64,000 nucleotides of DNA from Candidatus Planktophila sulfonica (GCF_002288065.1 NZ_CP016773.1:496001-560000); one strand, 5' to 3'; positions 10,225 through 18,954 are shown, numbered from the stretch's first letter. Made by a program: numbers and translations. Notes: generated by a model from the letters alone, not told the origin.

Positions 10225-10719
10225 GTGACGCTGCTTCTTTCCACCCTTGCAACACCTATCGGTAATCTCAATCTGATTGCAGATCAACACATCCTGCTTG
10301 CGGCAAATCTCTCCAATCTCAAGGCGCTCAAAGAGAGCCTAGGTGCCGATGATGCCGCGCACGACATCAAGAGTGTTGCAAAGATTCCTGTCATCACGGA
10401 TCTGATTAACGATTACTTTGCTGGAGATATCTCAGCGCTTAATTCGATTCAAGTACGTCAACCTGGTGCTCCATTTTCACAAGCAGCGTGGAAGGCGATG
10501 AGGAAGGTAAAGCCTGGCGCAGTTATCTCTTACGCTGATCTAGCAGATCGCGCTGGAAGCCCTGCAGCTGTTCGTGCTGCCGGTAGTGCGTGTGCAAAGA
10601 ATGCAATTGTTCTCATTGTTCCCTGCCATCGCATCGTAAAAACTGGCGGAGCGCTAGGAAATTATGCCTACGGATTAAGTAAGAAAGAGTGGCTACTTCG
10701 CCATGAGGGCGCTCTTTAA
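10225..10719 (+). CDS. ogt: Methylated-DNA--protein-cysteine methyltransferase (Ogt/MGMT)
   Basis: Suicide DNA-repair enzyme that moves alkyl groups from O6-alkylguanine onto its own cysteine. The acceptor motif PCHRIV places the active Cys at about residue 134 of 164. The preceding GAVISYADLADRAGSPAAVRAAGSA is the helix-turn-helix/arginine-finger region, and the N-terminal domain starts STLATPIGNLNLIA. I chose GTG 10225, 10 bases after the aroG stop, since an upstream ATG at 10189 would read through the end of aroG and add residues unlike the family. The last 27 bases overlap the convergent threonine aldolase gene. Confidence 0.92.
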   Translation: MTLLLSTLATPIGNLNLIADQHILLAANLSNLKALKESLGADDAAHDIKSVAKIPVITDLINDYFAGDISALNSIQVRQPGAPFSQAAWKAMRKVKPGAVISYADLADRAGSPAAVRAAGSACAKNAIVLIVPCHRIVKTGGALGNYAYGLSKKEWLLRHEGAL

Positions 10720-11742
10720 TATTTTTTCCAGGATTTCAATCGCCTGAGAACACTGCGCATCATCGAAATCAAGATGAGTAACAAGACGTGCATAGTGAGG
10801 ACCCAGTGCGCTAATCCATAGACCAGCTTCTTTGCAGCGCGCAGTTAAATCAGCGGCTGTTATTCCGACCTTTGATAGATCAAGACCCACAATATTTGTC
10901 ATAACCTTTGCAGGATCTACGAGGGATGCATCAACGGCAGCGAGTGCAACAGCAATCTTCTTTGCGCGAGCATGATCTTCGGCAAGACGAGCAATATTGT
11001 TATCAAGAGCGTAATGAGCTGCCGCTGCAATGATTCCTACTTGTCGCATTCCAGCGCCGTAACGTTTTCGCCAGATGCGCGCTTCGCCAACACGTTCCTT
11101 CGTTGAAAGCATGACTGAACCGATGGGTGCGCCAAGTCCCTTTGAAAGACAGACGCTAATGGTGTCAAAGTGCTTGCCGTATTCAGCGAAAGAGACACCG
11201 GATGCAACATGGGCATTCCAGATGCGTGCGCCATCGAGGTGCATGGCGATTCCGCGTGCACGCGCAGCTGTTGAGAGCTTGGCAATTTCCTCAATCGGCT
11301 GAACAGTTCCGCCACCGAAGTTATGTGTGTTCTCAACTGCAATTGCCTTAGTTGAAACCAAATAAGGGCCAGCGTTCTCATGTGCAATAGCTAAAGGATC
11401 TTCAGCCTTCAGAAGGCCATCAACTGATGGCCAGGTACGCGTTGTGATTCCGCTAAAAGTTGCCGCAGCTCCAAGTTCGGCTCGGACAATATGTGATCGC
11501 GTTTCTACGAGAAGTTCTTCGCCGGGCTTTACCAATGTACGTATAGCTAGCTGGTTAGCAAGTGAACCTGTGGGGGAGAAGAGGCCAGCTTCCTGGCCGA
11601 ACATTGCAGCAACGCGTTCTTCGAGTGCATTAACGGTTGGATCATCGCCATATACATCATCGCCGACTTCAGCAGATGCCATAGATTCGCGCATTGCAAG
11701 GCTGGGCTTAGTGACAGTGTCAGAGCGTAGATCAATAGCCAT
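10693..11742 (-). CDS. ltaE: Low-specificity L-threonine aldolase
   Basis: PLP enzyme of 349 residues cleaving L-threonine or L-allo-threonine to glycine and acetaldehyde. It opens with the family hallmark DLRSDTVTKPSLAMRESMA and has EVGDDVYGDDPTVNALE. The PLP lysine is Lys201 in CLSKGLGAPIGS, and the cofactor Asp is in MHLDGARIWNAH. It may be a glycine source. It is the last gene of a minus-strand operon (PASTA kinase, nfo, EamA, ltaE); its ATG directly abuts the stop of the EamA gene with no spacer, so translation is probably coupled. Confidence 0.95.
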   Translation of the reverse strand: MAIDLRSDTVTKPSLAMRESMASAEVGDDVYGDDPTVNALEERVAAMFGQEAGLFSPTGSLANQLAIRTLVKPGEELLVETRSHIVRAELGAAATFSGITTRTWPSVDGLLKAEDPLAIAHENAGPYLVSTKAIAVENTHNFGGGTVQPIEEIAKLSTAARARGIAMHLDGARIWNAHVASGVSFAEYGKHFDTISVCLSKGLGAPIGSVMLSTKERVGEARIWRKRYGAGMRQVGIIAAAAHYALDNNIARLAEDHARAKKIAVALAAVDASLVDPAKVMTNIVGLDLSKVGITAADLTARCKEAGLWISALGPHYARLVTHLDFDDAQCSQAIEILEKILKSALMAK

Positions 11743-12621
11743 TTACTTATTCTCCGATGATGAATTCTCAGTGAGAACGATGACGAACATTGCAGTCAGA
11801 ACCATAAGACCACCAAGGGTAGCTTGAATGGTCAAACGTTCACCACCGAAGATAAATGCAAAGATTGCCGCGAAGACAACTTCCATCGTGAGAATTACGG
11901 CAACCTTAGTCGTGGTCATATGCGCCTGAGACCAGGTCTGAACCACAAAGGCAACGGCAGTACAGATAACGGCGGTAAAGATAACGACTGCCCATACGCC
12001 TGAATCTGGTGGCGCTGAATAGCCTTCGGGGATTGATGCGATTCCAGAGAGAAGTGCGCAGACTGCAAGCTGTACAACTGTCATCGCATAGACGTCGCGA
12101 CCCGATGACCATTTACCTAGCGCGATGATGTGAGCACCAAAGAAGAAGGCGCTTGCAAGAACCAGCATCTCTCCAAATCCAACCGAGAAGCCACGGATGG
12201 AAAGTAGCCCAAGTCCAACCGTTGCCACAAAGACACAACCCCAAATTAATTTGGTGAGCTTCTCTTTCAGAAAGTAACTAGCTAGCAATGGCGTAAAGAC
12301 AACATAGAGCCCGGTAACAAAACCTGTGATGGCTGCTCCTGTGCGTGCTAGCCCAAGAGTTTGAAAGATATAGCCCAGCCCTAGAAAAATGCCGGCATAG
12401 CTTGCGGGTAGAAGTAACTCGCGATTAAATTTCTTGATCACACTTGGTTTCAAAGCAATCATGACAATGACTGCTAGCGAGAAGCGAGTAAAGAGAAAGT
12501 TATTAACGCTCTGACGTTCGATGGCATCTTTCATCACAACAAAGGCCATACCCCACGCAGCAGAAACTGAGAGAAGCGCCCAGGGCGCAAGGCGAATCTT
12601 TAAAGCGTGAGATGAACTCAT
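11743..12621 (-). CDS. DMT-superfamily permease (EamA family)
   Basis: Predicted membrane transporter of 292 residues with about ten helices in two EamA repeats, beginning after a short basic N-terminus with LLSVSAAWGMAFVVMKDAIE. The segment LGYIFQTLGLARTGAAITGFVTGLYVVFTPLLA is typical of the family. Its ATG overlaps the end of nfo by 4 bases and its stop abuts ltaE. Relatives export amino acids or metabolites; pairing with threonine aldolase hints at amino-acid export, but this is only a guess from position. Confidence 0.88.
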   Translation of the reverse strand: MSSSHALKIRLAPWALLSVSAAWGMAFVVMKDAIERQSVNNFLFTRFSLAVIVMIALKPSVIKKFNRELLLPASYAGIFLGLGYIFQTLGLARTGAAITGFVTGLYVVFTPLLASYFLKEKLTKLIWGCVFVATVGLGLLSIRGFSVGFGEMLVLASAFFFGAHIIALGKWSSGRDVYAMTVVQLAVCALLSGIASIPEGYSAPPDSGVWAVVIFTAVICTAVAFVVQTWSQAHMTTTKVAVILTMEVVFAAIFAFIFGGERLTIQATLGGLMVLTAMFVIVLTENSSSENK

Positions 12622-13490
12622 CCACGCAGCTGCTTTAGAAGTGCGATTTCCTCGCCATGTTCAGGTTCCATTCCTGGAGTTTCGAGAATAAGTGGAGCAT
12701 TCGCTACCGCAGGATGCTTCAGCAATTCCGCGAATGGATCGACTCCGATAAAGCCCTTACCGATATTTTGGTGGCGGTCTTTAAGCGCGCCACAGACATC
12801 CATTGAATCATTGGCATGGATAAGTTGAATTCGTTCGATGCCAGCAACTTGAACGAGAAGATCGAGGGTCTCCTTCATTCCACCCTTCTTGGCAATGTCG
12901 TGCCCTGCTGCAAAGACGTGACAGGTATCAAGACAGATGCCGACCTTTGGGTGGTATTCCAGAGCTTTCAAGTAGTTCTCTAAATCTTCTAGGCGCTTCA
13001 CAAGTGATTGACCTTGTCCAGCAGTAGGTTCCAGCAAGAGCATTGGTGCATCATCATCGAGCGCTTCAAGAATAGGCATAACGCCCTTCTTAATCTGCTT
13101 CCATGCGTTATCGACGTTATCTTCCTTCACAGCAGATCCTGTGTGAATAACAACTCCGAGTGCGCCAATCTCTTGGCCGCGCTTAAGCGAATAAGCAGTC
13201 GATGCCAATGAGTTCTTATATGTATCTTCAGTTGGCGAACCTAAGTTAATGAGAAATGGTGCGTGCACATAAGTTTCAATATCGAGCGCCTCAGCCTTTT
13301 CGCGAAAGAGCGCATCAGCTTCATGATTAGTCTCAGGCATCGCCCATCCGCGTGGATTCGATGTAAATACTTGAATTGCTTCAGCTTGTGTTAACTCGGC
13401 ATATGCAATGGAACGCTTAGCCATTCCTCCTGAAGTAGGAGTATGAGCGCCGATACGTGGCTTTTTTGGTGACTTAGCAGCTGGAGACAT
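12618..13490 (-). CDS. nfo: Deoxyribonuclease IV (AP endonuclease family 2)
   Basis: Zinc-dependent endonuclease IV of 290 residues that cuts DNA at abasic sites in base-excision repair. The TIM-barrel motifs are present in order: RIGAHTPTSGGMAKRS, YVHAPFLINLGSP, GVVIHTGS, LLLEPTAGQG, GICLDTCHVFAAGHD, HANDSMDVCGALKDRHQNIGKG in two overlapping parts, and LILETPG. These contain the expected His, Glu and Asp metal ligands. It starts 4 bases after the stop of the kinase gene upstream and overlaps the following EamA gene by 4 bases, so all lie in one operon. Confidence 0.96.
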   Translation of the reverse strand: MSPAAKSPKKPRIGAHTPTSGGMAKRSIAYAELTQAEAIQVFTSNPRGWAMPETNHEADALFREKAEALDIETYVHAPFLINLGSPTEDTYKNSLASTAYSLKRGQEIGALGVVIHTGSAVKEDNVDNAWKQIKKGVMPILEALDDDAPMLLLEPTAGQGQSLVKRLEDLENYLKALEYHPKVGICLDTCHVFAAGHDIAKKGGMKETLDLLVQVAGIERIQLIHANDSMDVCGALKDRHQNIGKGFIGVDPFAELLKHPAVANAPLILETPGMEPEHGEEIALLKQLRG

Positions 13491-13494
13491 TTGC

Positions 13495-15393
13495 CTACCC
13501 TACTGTGATGGTCACCGTACTGCCACGTTTGACCTTGCTTCCCACCTTCGGAGAAATATTTGTCACCTTCTTGACCGCTTTCTTACCGATCTTCTTGACG
13601 ACGACCTTCAACTCAAGATCCTTCAGGGCTTGAACAGCCTTGGCTTCTTCAATTGAAAATAGGTTAGGGATATATGCATATTGCGTTCCCTTAGAAATAA
13701 CCAGTGCAACTGCAGAACCCTTATCTGCGGTTGCCCCTCCTGCAGGTTTCTGCGAAATCACTTCTCCAGCAAGACGAGTCTCGCTAAATGCATATGTGGA
13801 AGTGACGGCAAATCCTGCATCTTGAAGTTCATTGAGAGCCTGATCTGAGCTCTTTCCGATGTAGGAAGTAAGAGCTACTTGTTCGATTCCCTTAGAAACA
13901 CGAATCACAACAACAGAGCCGCGCTTTACCTTCTCACCTGACGGTGGATTGGAATCAATGACATAACCCTTTGGGACAGTGGTGCTGAACTCTTCAGAAA
14001 GTGGCTTGAGATCCAGTGGCATCTTCGCAATTAGATTTGTTGCTGCCTCGGGTGTAAGCCCCACAACTAATGGAAGAGTAAAACGTTCAGGTCCCTTAGA
14101 AACAATAAGTTTCACAGTTCCGCCTGCATCGACGCGACCGCCAGCTTCAGGAAGAGATTGAATGACTCGACCTTCAGCAATATCTTCGCTGAATTGCTTC
14201 TCGATAATCAGAGAAGTAAGACCTAGCGGTTCAAGAGCTGCAGATACTTCACTCTGCGATGCGCCAACTGTTGATGGAACGACGACGCGAGAGCCTGGAC
14301 CAATCAATACATACCAACCAACAATGCCGACGACTACGGCCATAAGCAGAGCAATCTTGCGATTGCGACGAACGCGCTTGCTAGCTTTCTTGCGCTTTCT
14401 TACCTCTTCGGTGGTTTCACGAGGTGCAGGAGTCGGGATGCTTTCAGTCAATTCTCTTACCTTTGCTCGCAGTGATTTTCGGGTTGGCTTTGGTCGCATC
14501 GGTTCGATGGGAATATCTAGTTCTAGGCTGAGTTGATTCTCTTTAGGACTGAGCGCCTGATTAATGCGCGATAGCTCTTCATGGAAGACCGTTGCATCGC
14601 GTGGACGCTCATCTGGATTAGAACTAGTGGCGCGATAGATCAAATCATCGAGTTGCTCTGGAATACCTGAAACTAATGAGCTGATCTTAGGAACACGATT
14701 ATTGACATGCATGTAGGCAATCTGAATTGGTTCAGCACCTTCAAAAGGTTTTTTGCCTGTAAAGATTTCAAATGCAGTAATTGCTATCGAATAAATATCG
14801 CTACGTGAATCTGCGATGCCGCGTTGCACCTGCTCAGGGGAGAGGTAAGAGACGCTACCGAGAATGACGCTGGATTCTGCCGTCATAGTGCCGCCCAGCA
14901 AAGGACCCTTTGCTAAACCAAAGTCGGCAATCTTGATACGACCTTCTTTAGAGATCAAGATATTTTCTGGCTTTAAATCGCGGTGAACGATTCCAATTTT
15001 GTGGGCGGCCGATAGGGCGCTGAGAACTGGAAGGAGGAACTTGATTCCATCCTTGACTGAAAGGCTTCCTTGTTCGTTGAGATATTCACGAAGCGTATGA
15101 CCTTCGATCATCTCCATCACTAAGAAGATTGCTGGCGTGCCATTCTGATTCCAGCCTTGATCTTGTACAGCAACAATATTTGGGTGAGATAGAGCGGCAG
15201 CAGCTTTCGCTTCGCGGATAAAGCGTTCAACAAATTGTTCATCCTGCGCCAAGTGGGGGTGCATGATTTTGACTGCAACTTTGCGATCCAAACGAGTATC
15301 GAGTGCCTCGTAGATGCTGGCCATGCCGCCTGTGGCCATCTGGCGAATGAGTTGGTAACGCCCATCAATGAGCTCGCCGGTCAGGTCAGACAT
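13495..15393 (-). CDS. Membrane Ser/Thr protein kinase with four PASTA domains (PknB/PknL type)
   Basis: Receptor-type Hanks kinase of 632 residues. The cytoplasmic kinase domain has the ATP loop MATGGMASIYEA, Lys42 in VAVKIM, HRDLKPEN at 137-144 and DFG at 157-159, so it should be active. One transmembrane helix (KIALLMAVVVGIVGWYVLIG, around residues 350-370) follows a basic juxtamembrane stretch. Four extracellular PASTA repeats follow, which in relatives bind muropeptides or lipid II. Location near class II aroG and a polyprenyl synthase matches the pknL locus of corynebacteria and mycobacteria; orthology to PknL is inferred from that. It leads an operon with nfo, EamA and ltaE. TAGAAT 7 bases before the ATG suggests a leaderless mRNA. 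Confidence 0.94.
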   Translation of the reverse strand: MSDLTGELIDGRYQLIRQMATGGMASIYEALDTRLDRKVAVKIMHPHLAQDEQFVERFIREAKAAAALSHPNIVAVQDQGWNQNGTPAIFLVMEMIEGHTLREYLNEQGSLSVKDGIKFLLPVLSALSAAHKIGIVHRDLKPENILISKEGRIKIADFGLAKGPLLGGTMTAESSVILGSVSYLSPEQVQRGIADSRSDIYSIAITAFEIFTGKKPFEGAEPIQIAYMHVNNRVPKISSLVSGIPEQLDDLIYRATSSNPDERPRDATVFHEELSRINQALSPKENQLSLELDIPIEPMRPKPTRKSLRAKVRELTESIPTPAPRETTEEVRKRKKASKRVRRNRKIALLMAVVVGIVGWYVLIGPGSRVVVPSTVGASQSEVSAALEPLGLTSLIIEKQFSEDIAEGRVIQSLPEAGGRVDAGGTVKLIVSKGPERFTLPLVVGLTPEAATNLIAKMPLDLKPLSEEFSTTVPKGYVIDSNPPSGEKVKRGSVVVIRVSKGIEQVALTSYIGKSSDQALNELQDAGFAVTSTYAFSETRLAGEVISQKPAGGATADKGSAVALVISKGTQYAYIPNLFSIEEAKAVQALKDLELKVVVKKIGKKAVKKVTNISPKVGSKVKRGSTVTITVG

Positions 15394-15400
15394 ATCCCGA

Positions 15401-15406
15401 ATTCTA
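15401..15406 (-). promoter_or_regulatory. -10 element for the PASTA-kinase operon
   Basis: TAGAAT on the minus strand, with 7 bases to the kinase ATG; the transcript would begin at or one base before the start codon. It overlaps the last codons of the upstream kinase-like gene (stop at 15404-15406). Confidence 0.55.
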
Positions 15407-15940
15407 GGTAGTCAGTACGAAATCAGCGGCGTTCTGCGTGCCCTCGTCGCGAAAATGTTGCTCTTGTGTGGAAAGCCACTTTTTCATCTGACTCTCTATT
15501 TCATTTCCATCACGTTCTAAAACCCTTGCCATTCCTTCTGAATCCTCGATATCAATCCAGATAAGGGCAGCAAGTGAATCGCGAATAGCCATCTGCCCGC
15601 TGCCGACTCCTTCAAGGATAAGCAGCTCTGATTTTTCAATTTCAGATGCTTGATTAAATTCGCCGGCGAGCCAGTTATATGTAGAAAGAGATATTGGCTT
15701 TGCATCTTTATGGGCGCTCACAAGGTGCGTAAGAACGTCCGTTAATTGCGATGTAAGTGCGTTATCCCAACCGTGATAGAGATCATCCATATGTACTTCA
15801 GTGATGGAATAACTCTGGGCGAGAGCAAGCTTTATATCGTGGGCAAGGGTGGTCTTTCCTGCACCTGCTGGCCCATCAATTGCGATGATTGGTTGCGGTA
15901 CGTCCTTACAGAGATCGGATAGCGCGTCTATGAGATCCAT
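15404..15940 (-). CDS. P-loop small-molecule kinase, uridine-kinase-like, in TPP-riboswitch operon
   Basis: Predicted cytoplasmic kinase of 178 residues. Walker A is GPAGAGKTT (residues 23-31). EVHMDDLYHGWDN around residues 48-60 matches the substrate/metal region of uridine-kinase-like enzymes, and LLILEGVGSG is the Walker B-like strand. It overlaps pnuC by 35 bases and is downstream of the TPP riboswitch, so both should be made in response to low thiamine pyrophosphate. I infer that it phosphorylates the transported vitamin or a thiamine moiety (thiamine or hydroxyethylthiazole/HMP), trapping it in the cell. Alternatives are a nicotinamide riboside kinase, the usual PnuC partner, or a nucleoside kinase. 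The fold call is firm; the substrate is a hypothesis. Confidence 0.82.
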   Translation of the reverse strand: MDLIDALSDLCKDVPQPIIAIDGPAGAGKTTLAHDIKLALAQSYSITEVHMDDLYHGWDNALTSQLTDVLTHLVSAHKDAKPISLSTYNWLAGEFNQASEIEKSELLILEGVGSGQMAIRDSLAALIWIDIEDSEGMARVLERDGNEIESQMKKWLSTQEQHFRDEGTQNAADFVLTT

Positions 15941-16496
15941 ACCAAGTACTCCATCCCAGCGCAGCCATTGCAGTGAACGCTACATAAAGTAGTGTTGTAA
16001 AGAGTAACCCTTGTGATGCATAGAGCGCGACGTATCCGGCATCGACAACCAACCACATTGGCCAGCTATCGTACTTTTCATAAACCATCAGAATCTGTGC
16101 AGCGAGTGAACCAAAGAAGAGAAGTGCATCAACGTAGGTAGATGCAGCCCCTGCCCATTTCAAGACTGGGCCGAGTGCAAGTGTTGCAACCAAAATTGCA
16201 CCGACTGTATACAGGCGATACTTATTTTTGAATGGACCAGGCTTTGCACCTGTTGGTTCCCAGCCATACCAACCAGCAATTGCTGCTGCGATAAAGACTA
16301 ACTGCAGCGCAGCGCTTGCATAAAGTTTGTAATGTAAGAAGAAGAGACCATACAAAACACTACTGAGCGCCCACCAAGGCCAAGTAATTCTCTTTGCTGT
16401 AATACCGAGTGCTACACCGATAAATGAAACTACTGATGCAATAAATTCGAGATAAGAGACTTCATAAGTCCAGGCGGTGAAAAAGGTGGAATACAT
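15906..16496 (-). CDS. pnuT: PnuC-family vitamin transporter, probably thiamine-type (PnuT)
   Basis: Membrane protein of 196 residues with about seven hydrophobic helices. WSSVLYGLFF-like and YEKYDSWPMWLVVDAGYVALY segments (the latter near residues 138-158) are PnuC-family hallmarks; this family carries out facilitated diffusion of nicotinamide riboside (PnuC), thiamine (PnuT) or riboflavin (PnuX), made directional by a cytoplasmic kinase. The riboswitch upstream recognises thiamine pyrophosphate, so I favour the thiamine type. GAGGA at 16500-16504 lies 3 bases before the ATG, directly after the aptamer, where it can be masked. The following kinase gene overlaps it. If the riboswitch call failed, nicotinamide riboside would be the default substrate. 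Confidence 0.85.
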   Translation of the reverse strand: MYSTFFTAWTYEVSYLEFIASVVSFIGVALGITAKRITWPWWALSSVLYGLFFLHYKLYASAALQLVFIAAAIAGWYGWEPTGAKPGPFKNKYRLYTVGAILVATLALGPVLKWAGAASTYVDALLFFGSLAAQILMVYEKYDSWPMWLVVDAGYVALYASQGLLFTTLLYVAFTAMAALGWSTWYGSHRRAIRSL

Positions 16497-16509
16497 CTAT
16501 CCTCATTTC

Positions 16510-16580
16510 TAGATCCGCATTACCGGAACAGTCAGACGGTCGACTTCGATGAAGTCCTCTCAGCCACTGTGGCTCCCGTT
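16510..16580 (-). ncRNA. TPP (thiamine pyrophosphate) riboswitch
   Basis: On the minus strand the leader reads ACGGGAGCC, a short hairpin, then GGCTGAGA (core CTGAGA at 16558-16563), an extra GACTTC/GAAGTC hairpin, GACCGT, and GGTAATGCGGA (TAATGC at 16517-16522). This is the order of the actinobacterial THI box: P2 forms by ACGG with CCGT, P3 by GCCA with TGGC, and P5 by CCG with CGG. The P4/P5 strand departs from consensus (TGACTGTTCCGG where TGAACCTGATCTGG is usual). The Shine-Dalgarno of pnuC is within 10 bases of its end, so control is probably by masking translation start. It begins right after the crtB stop and at the predicted transcription start. Confidence 0.85.
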
Positions 16581-16581
16581 A

Positions 16582-16610
16582 TGTATAACTTTAGCGAATA
16601 CGAGCAGCAA
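16582..16610 (-). promoter_or_regulatory. Promoter of the riboswitch-pnuT-kinase operon
   Basis: Minus strand: -35 TTGCTG (16605-16610), a 17-base spacer, and -10 TATACA (16582-16587). The predicted start, about 7 bases on, falls at the first base pairs of the TPP aptamer. The -35 lies inside the last codons of crtB, so the operon has its own promoter rather than depending on crtE-crtI-crtB read-through. Confidence 0.75.
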
Positions 16611-17469
16611 TTGCCTGAATGTAGGCAGCTCCTGCAACGCGTGCGCGGCGAGCAGTTGAAGTCTTTGCTCGCTTATTGAAGATGTCATAGCCAATTGCTT
16701 CGACTTCATCGACGATTCCGCAATACAACTCGCTCGCTGCACGAATACAGGGACGAGATTCCTTATCCAAGTAAGCAATCCCGATATCGGCTTCTCGCTG
16801 TAATTGACGAACGCGAGCGATTTGGAACTTCAGCGCAGCAGTGATTTCAGGGGTTAAGACGCGACGTTCCAACATGGCGCGATCTACTCCGAATTGAGCA
16901 AGCTCTTGAAGAGGTAAATACACGCGACCACGATCGAGATCCTCGTTCACGTCGCGAATAAAGTTGGCGAGCTGGAAGGCGATACCTAACTTCTTCGCGG
17001 CCTCGTATGCGCGCTCATCTGAGTAACCCAAAATTGGGACCATCTCAAGACCGATGACAGCAGCAGAACCGTAGACATACTCAAGAAGATCTTCATATCT
17101 CTGATATTCGGTGACGGTTAAATCCATCTCCATGGAGTGCAAGAAATCAACAAAGTATTGGTGGGGGATATCAAACTTACGAGCGGTATCAACGAGTGCG
17201 CGACCTATGTGATCGGTACTTGTACCCGACTTAAGGTCTGCAAGAACTCCGCTGCTCCAAGAACGCAACGCTTCAGCTTTCTCTGTTGGAGAAAGAGTGG
17301 AAGCTAGATCATCAACGATTTCATCGGCATAGCGAGCAAAACCGTAGAGAGCATGTACGTATGGACGCTTATTCTTGGGAAGAAGCAGGGTTGCTAAGTA
17401 GTAAGTCTTGCCATGCAACGAGTTAAGTCGTTTGCACTCTTCATAACTTGCTGCAAGAGCTTGATCCAT
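16591..17469 (-). CDS. crtB: Phytoene synthase
   Basis: Joins two geranylgeranyl diphosphates to phytoene, the first committed carotenoid. The 292-residue protein has both aspartate-rich diphosphate-binding motifs: YADEIVDDLA near residue 47 and NFIRDVNEDLDRGRVYLP near residue 168. ALYGFARYADEIVDD and ARVRQLQREADIGI are typical of bacterial CrtB. Its ATG directly abuts the crtI stop with no gap, and it is third in the crtE-crtI-crtB operon. A separate promoter for the thiamine-type operon lies across its 3' end. Confidence 0.96.
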   Translation of the reverse strand: MDQALAASYEECKRLNSLHGKTYYLATLLLPKNKRPYVHALYGFARYADEIVDDLASTLSPTEKAEALRSWSSGVLADLKSGTSTDHIGRALVDTARKFDIPHQYFVDFLHSMEMDLTVTEYQRYEDLLEYVYGSAAVIGLEMVPILGYSDERAYEAAKKLGIAFQLANFIRDVNEDLDRGRVYLPLQELAQFGVDRAMLERRVLTPEITAALKFQIARVRQLQREADIGIAYLDKESRPCIRAASELYCGIVDEVEAIGYDIFNKRAKTSTARRARVAGAAYIQAIAARIR

Positions 17470-18954
17470 TTACTTAACCGGACCCACAATTCGTTCAGCT
17501 GCCAAACGTCCTGAGATAAGAACCATTGGAACGCCAACGCCTGGTTGAGTTCCGCTACCTGCGAAGACAACATTTTCAAATCCAGCTGCCATATTGCGTG
17601 GTCTAAATGGACCTGTCTGGAAGAAGGTATGTGCGCTAGCAAATGGTGCACCGCGCTCCATTCCTTGTGCCTGCCAATCAAGGGGAGTAGTCATAACTTC
17701 TGTTTCGATGGCATCGCCAAAACCTGTATATCCACGGTCTTCAAGAGTCTGAATCATCTGATCGCGATAAGGCTTTGCCTGCTTGGTCCAATCGATATCT
17801 GCATCCAAGTTAGGTGTTGGGTACAAGATGTAATAAGACTGCTTTCCGGCAGGTGCAAGAGATGGATCGTCATGAGTTGGCACAGTCACCAACACAGAAG
17901 GATCTGTCATTAGAACCTTCTTATTGATGAGTTCGTCAAAGACGCCATCCCAAGATTCGCCGAAGTGAATATTGTGGTGAGCAATATGGTCATACTTCTT
18001 AGATGAACCAACGAGCAGAGTTGCACATGATGGTGAGTAGTTAAGACGCTTGATATTAAGTGGTGTCTTACCTAGCAAGTCACGCCATACAACTGGCAAA
18101 TCTGGGTTCATCACAACGACATCGCACTCAATGCGTTCGCCGGTATTTGTTGTGACAGCCTTGACGCGACCGTTCTGCTTATCAAGGCCAGTAACGGTTG
18201 TGTTGTACTTAAATTCAACGCCGTGCTTCTGAGCAGCAGCGGCTAGAGCGCGTGGAACTGCATGCATTCCGCCCTTAGGGAAGAAGACACCGTTTACTGA
18301 ATCCATATAGGCAATGACTGCATAAATTGCCAAGGCTTGCTGTGGGCTAACGCCGGCATACATAGCCTGGAATGAGTAAACCTTCTGAAGACGTGGGTCC
18401 TTGAGGTACTGATTGACCTTTGGCTGTAAATGTCTGAAACCACCGAGAGCAATGAGGCGAGCCAAGTTAGGAGTCAGAAGATTAAGCGGTGAATCGATGT
18501 TCTTATCGATGAAGTCATGCATCTCGTACTTGTAAAGCTTGGTGACGAAATCTACGTATCGGCGGTAACCCAAAGCTTCTTCAGGTGAAACCTTCTCGCG
18601 GATCTCTTCTTCCATCTGCGCAGTATTTGCATGGACATCAATCTGAGATCCATCTGCGTAGAAAGCGCGATACAGAGGTGAAAGAGGCATGAGTTCAAGC
18701 CAATCCTTCATATCTTCACCCACGCAACTAAAGGCATCTTGAATAAGTGAAGGCATTGTTAAAACAGTTGGACCAGTATCGAATGAGTATCCATCCTTAT
18801 TGAGCAGACCATTACGCCCACCAGGTACGGCTTCACGTTCAATCACTGTGACTTTACGGCCAGCACCTGCAAGGCGTAGCGCTGCACTGAGTCCACCCAG
18901 ACCTGCGCCAACTACGACAACGTGATCTGTGGGTCCCTTAACGGTTCTTGTCAT
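17470..18954 (-). CDS. crtI: Phytoene desaturase (CrtI)
   Basis: FAD-dependent desaturase of 494 residues converting phytoene to (neuro)lycopene at the membrane. The N-terminal dinucleotide fold VVVVGAGLGGLSAALRLAGAG and the substrate motif PGGRNGLLNKDGYSFDTGPT are clear. The C-terminus has VVFAGSGTQPGVGVPMVLIS, the bacterial phytoene-desaturase signature. The ATG overlaps the last base of the crtE stop (TAATG), and crtB follows directly. It differs from the second CrtI-like protein at 21514-23034, whose C-terminal motif is GGSAHPGGGLPLV; this one sits with crtE and crtB and is therefore the likely phytoene desaturase. Confidence 0.95.
   Translation of the reverse strand: MTRTVKGPTDHVVVVGAGLGGLSAALRLAGAGRKVTVIEREAVPGGRNGLLNKDGYSFDTGPTVLTMPSLIQDAFSCVGEDMKDWLELMPLSPLYRAFYADGSQIDVHANTAQMEEEIREKVSPEEALGYRRYVDFVTKLYKYEMHDFIDKNIDSPLNLLTPNLARLIALGGFRHLQPKVNQYLKDPRLQKVYSFQAMYAGVSPQQALAIYAVIAYMDSVNGVFFPKGGMHAVPRALAAAAQKHGVEFKYNTTVTGLDKQNGRVKAVTTNTGERIECDVVVMNPDLPVVWRDLLGKTPLNIKRLNYSPSCATLLVGSSKKYDHIAHHNIHFGESWDGVFDELINKKVLMTDPSVLVTVPTHDDPSLAPAGKQSYYILYPTPNLDADIDWTKQAKPYRDQMIQTLEDRGYTGFGDAIETEVMTTPLDWQAQGMERGAPFASAHTFFQTGPFRPRNMAAGFENVVFAGSGTQPGVGVPMVLISGRLAAERIVGPVK

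Noticed and set aside
16494-16587. Pairing of ATACAT near the -10 of the pnuT promoter with ATGTAT at the pnuT start as riboswitch P1.
   Set aside because: The upstream element is part of the -10 box and would not be transcribed if the promoter assignment is right.
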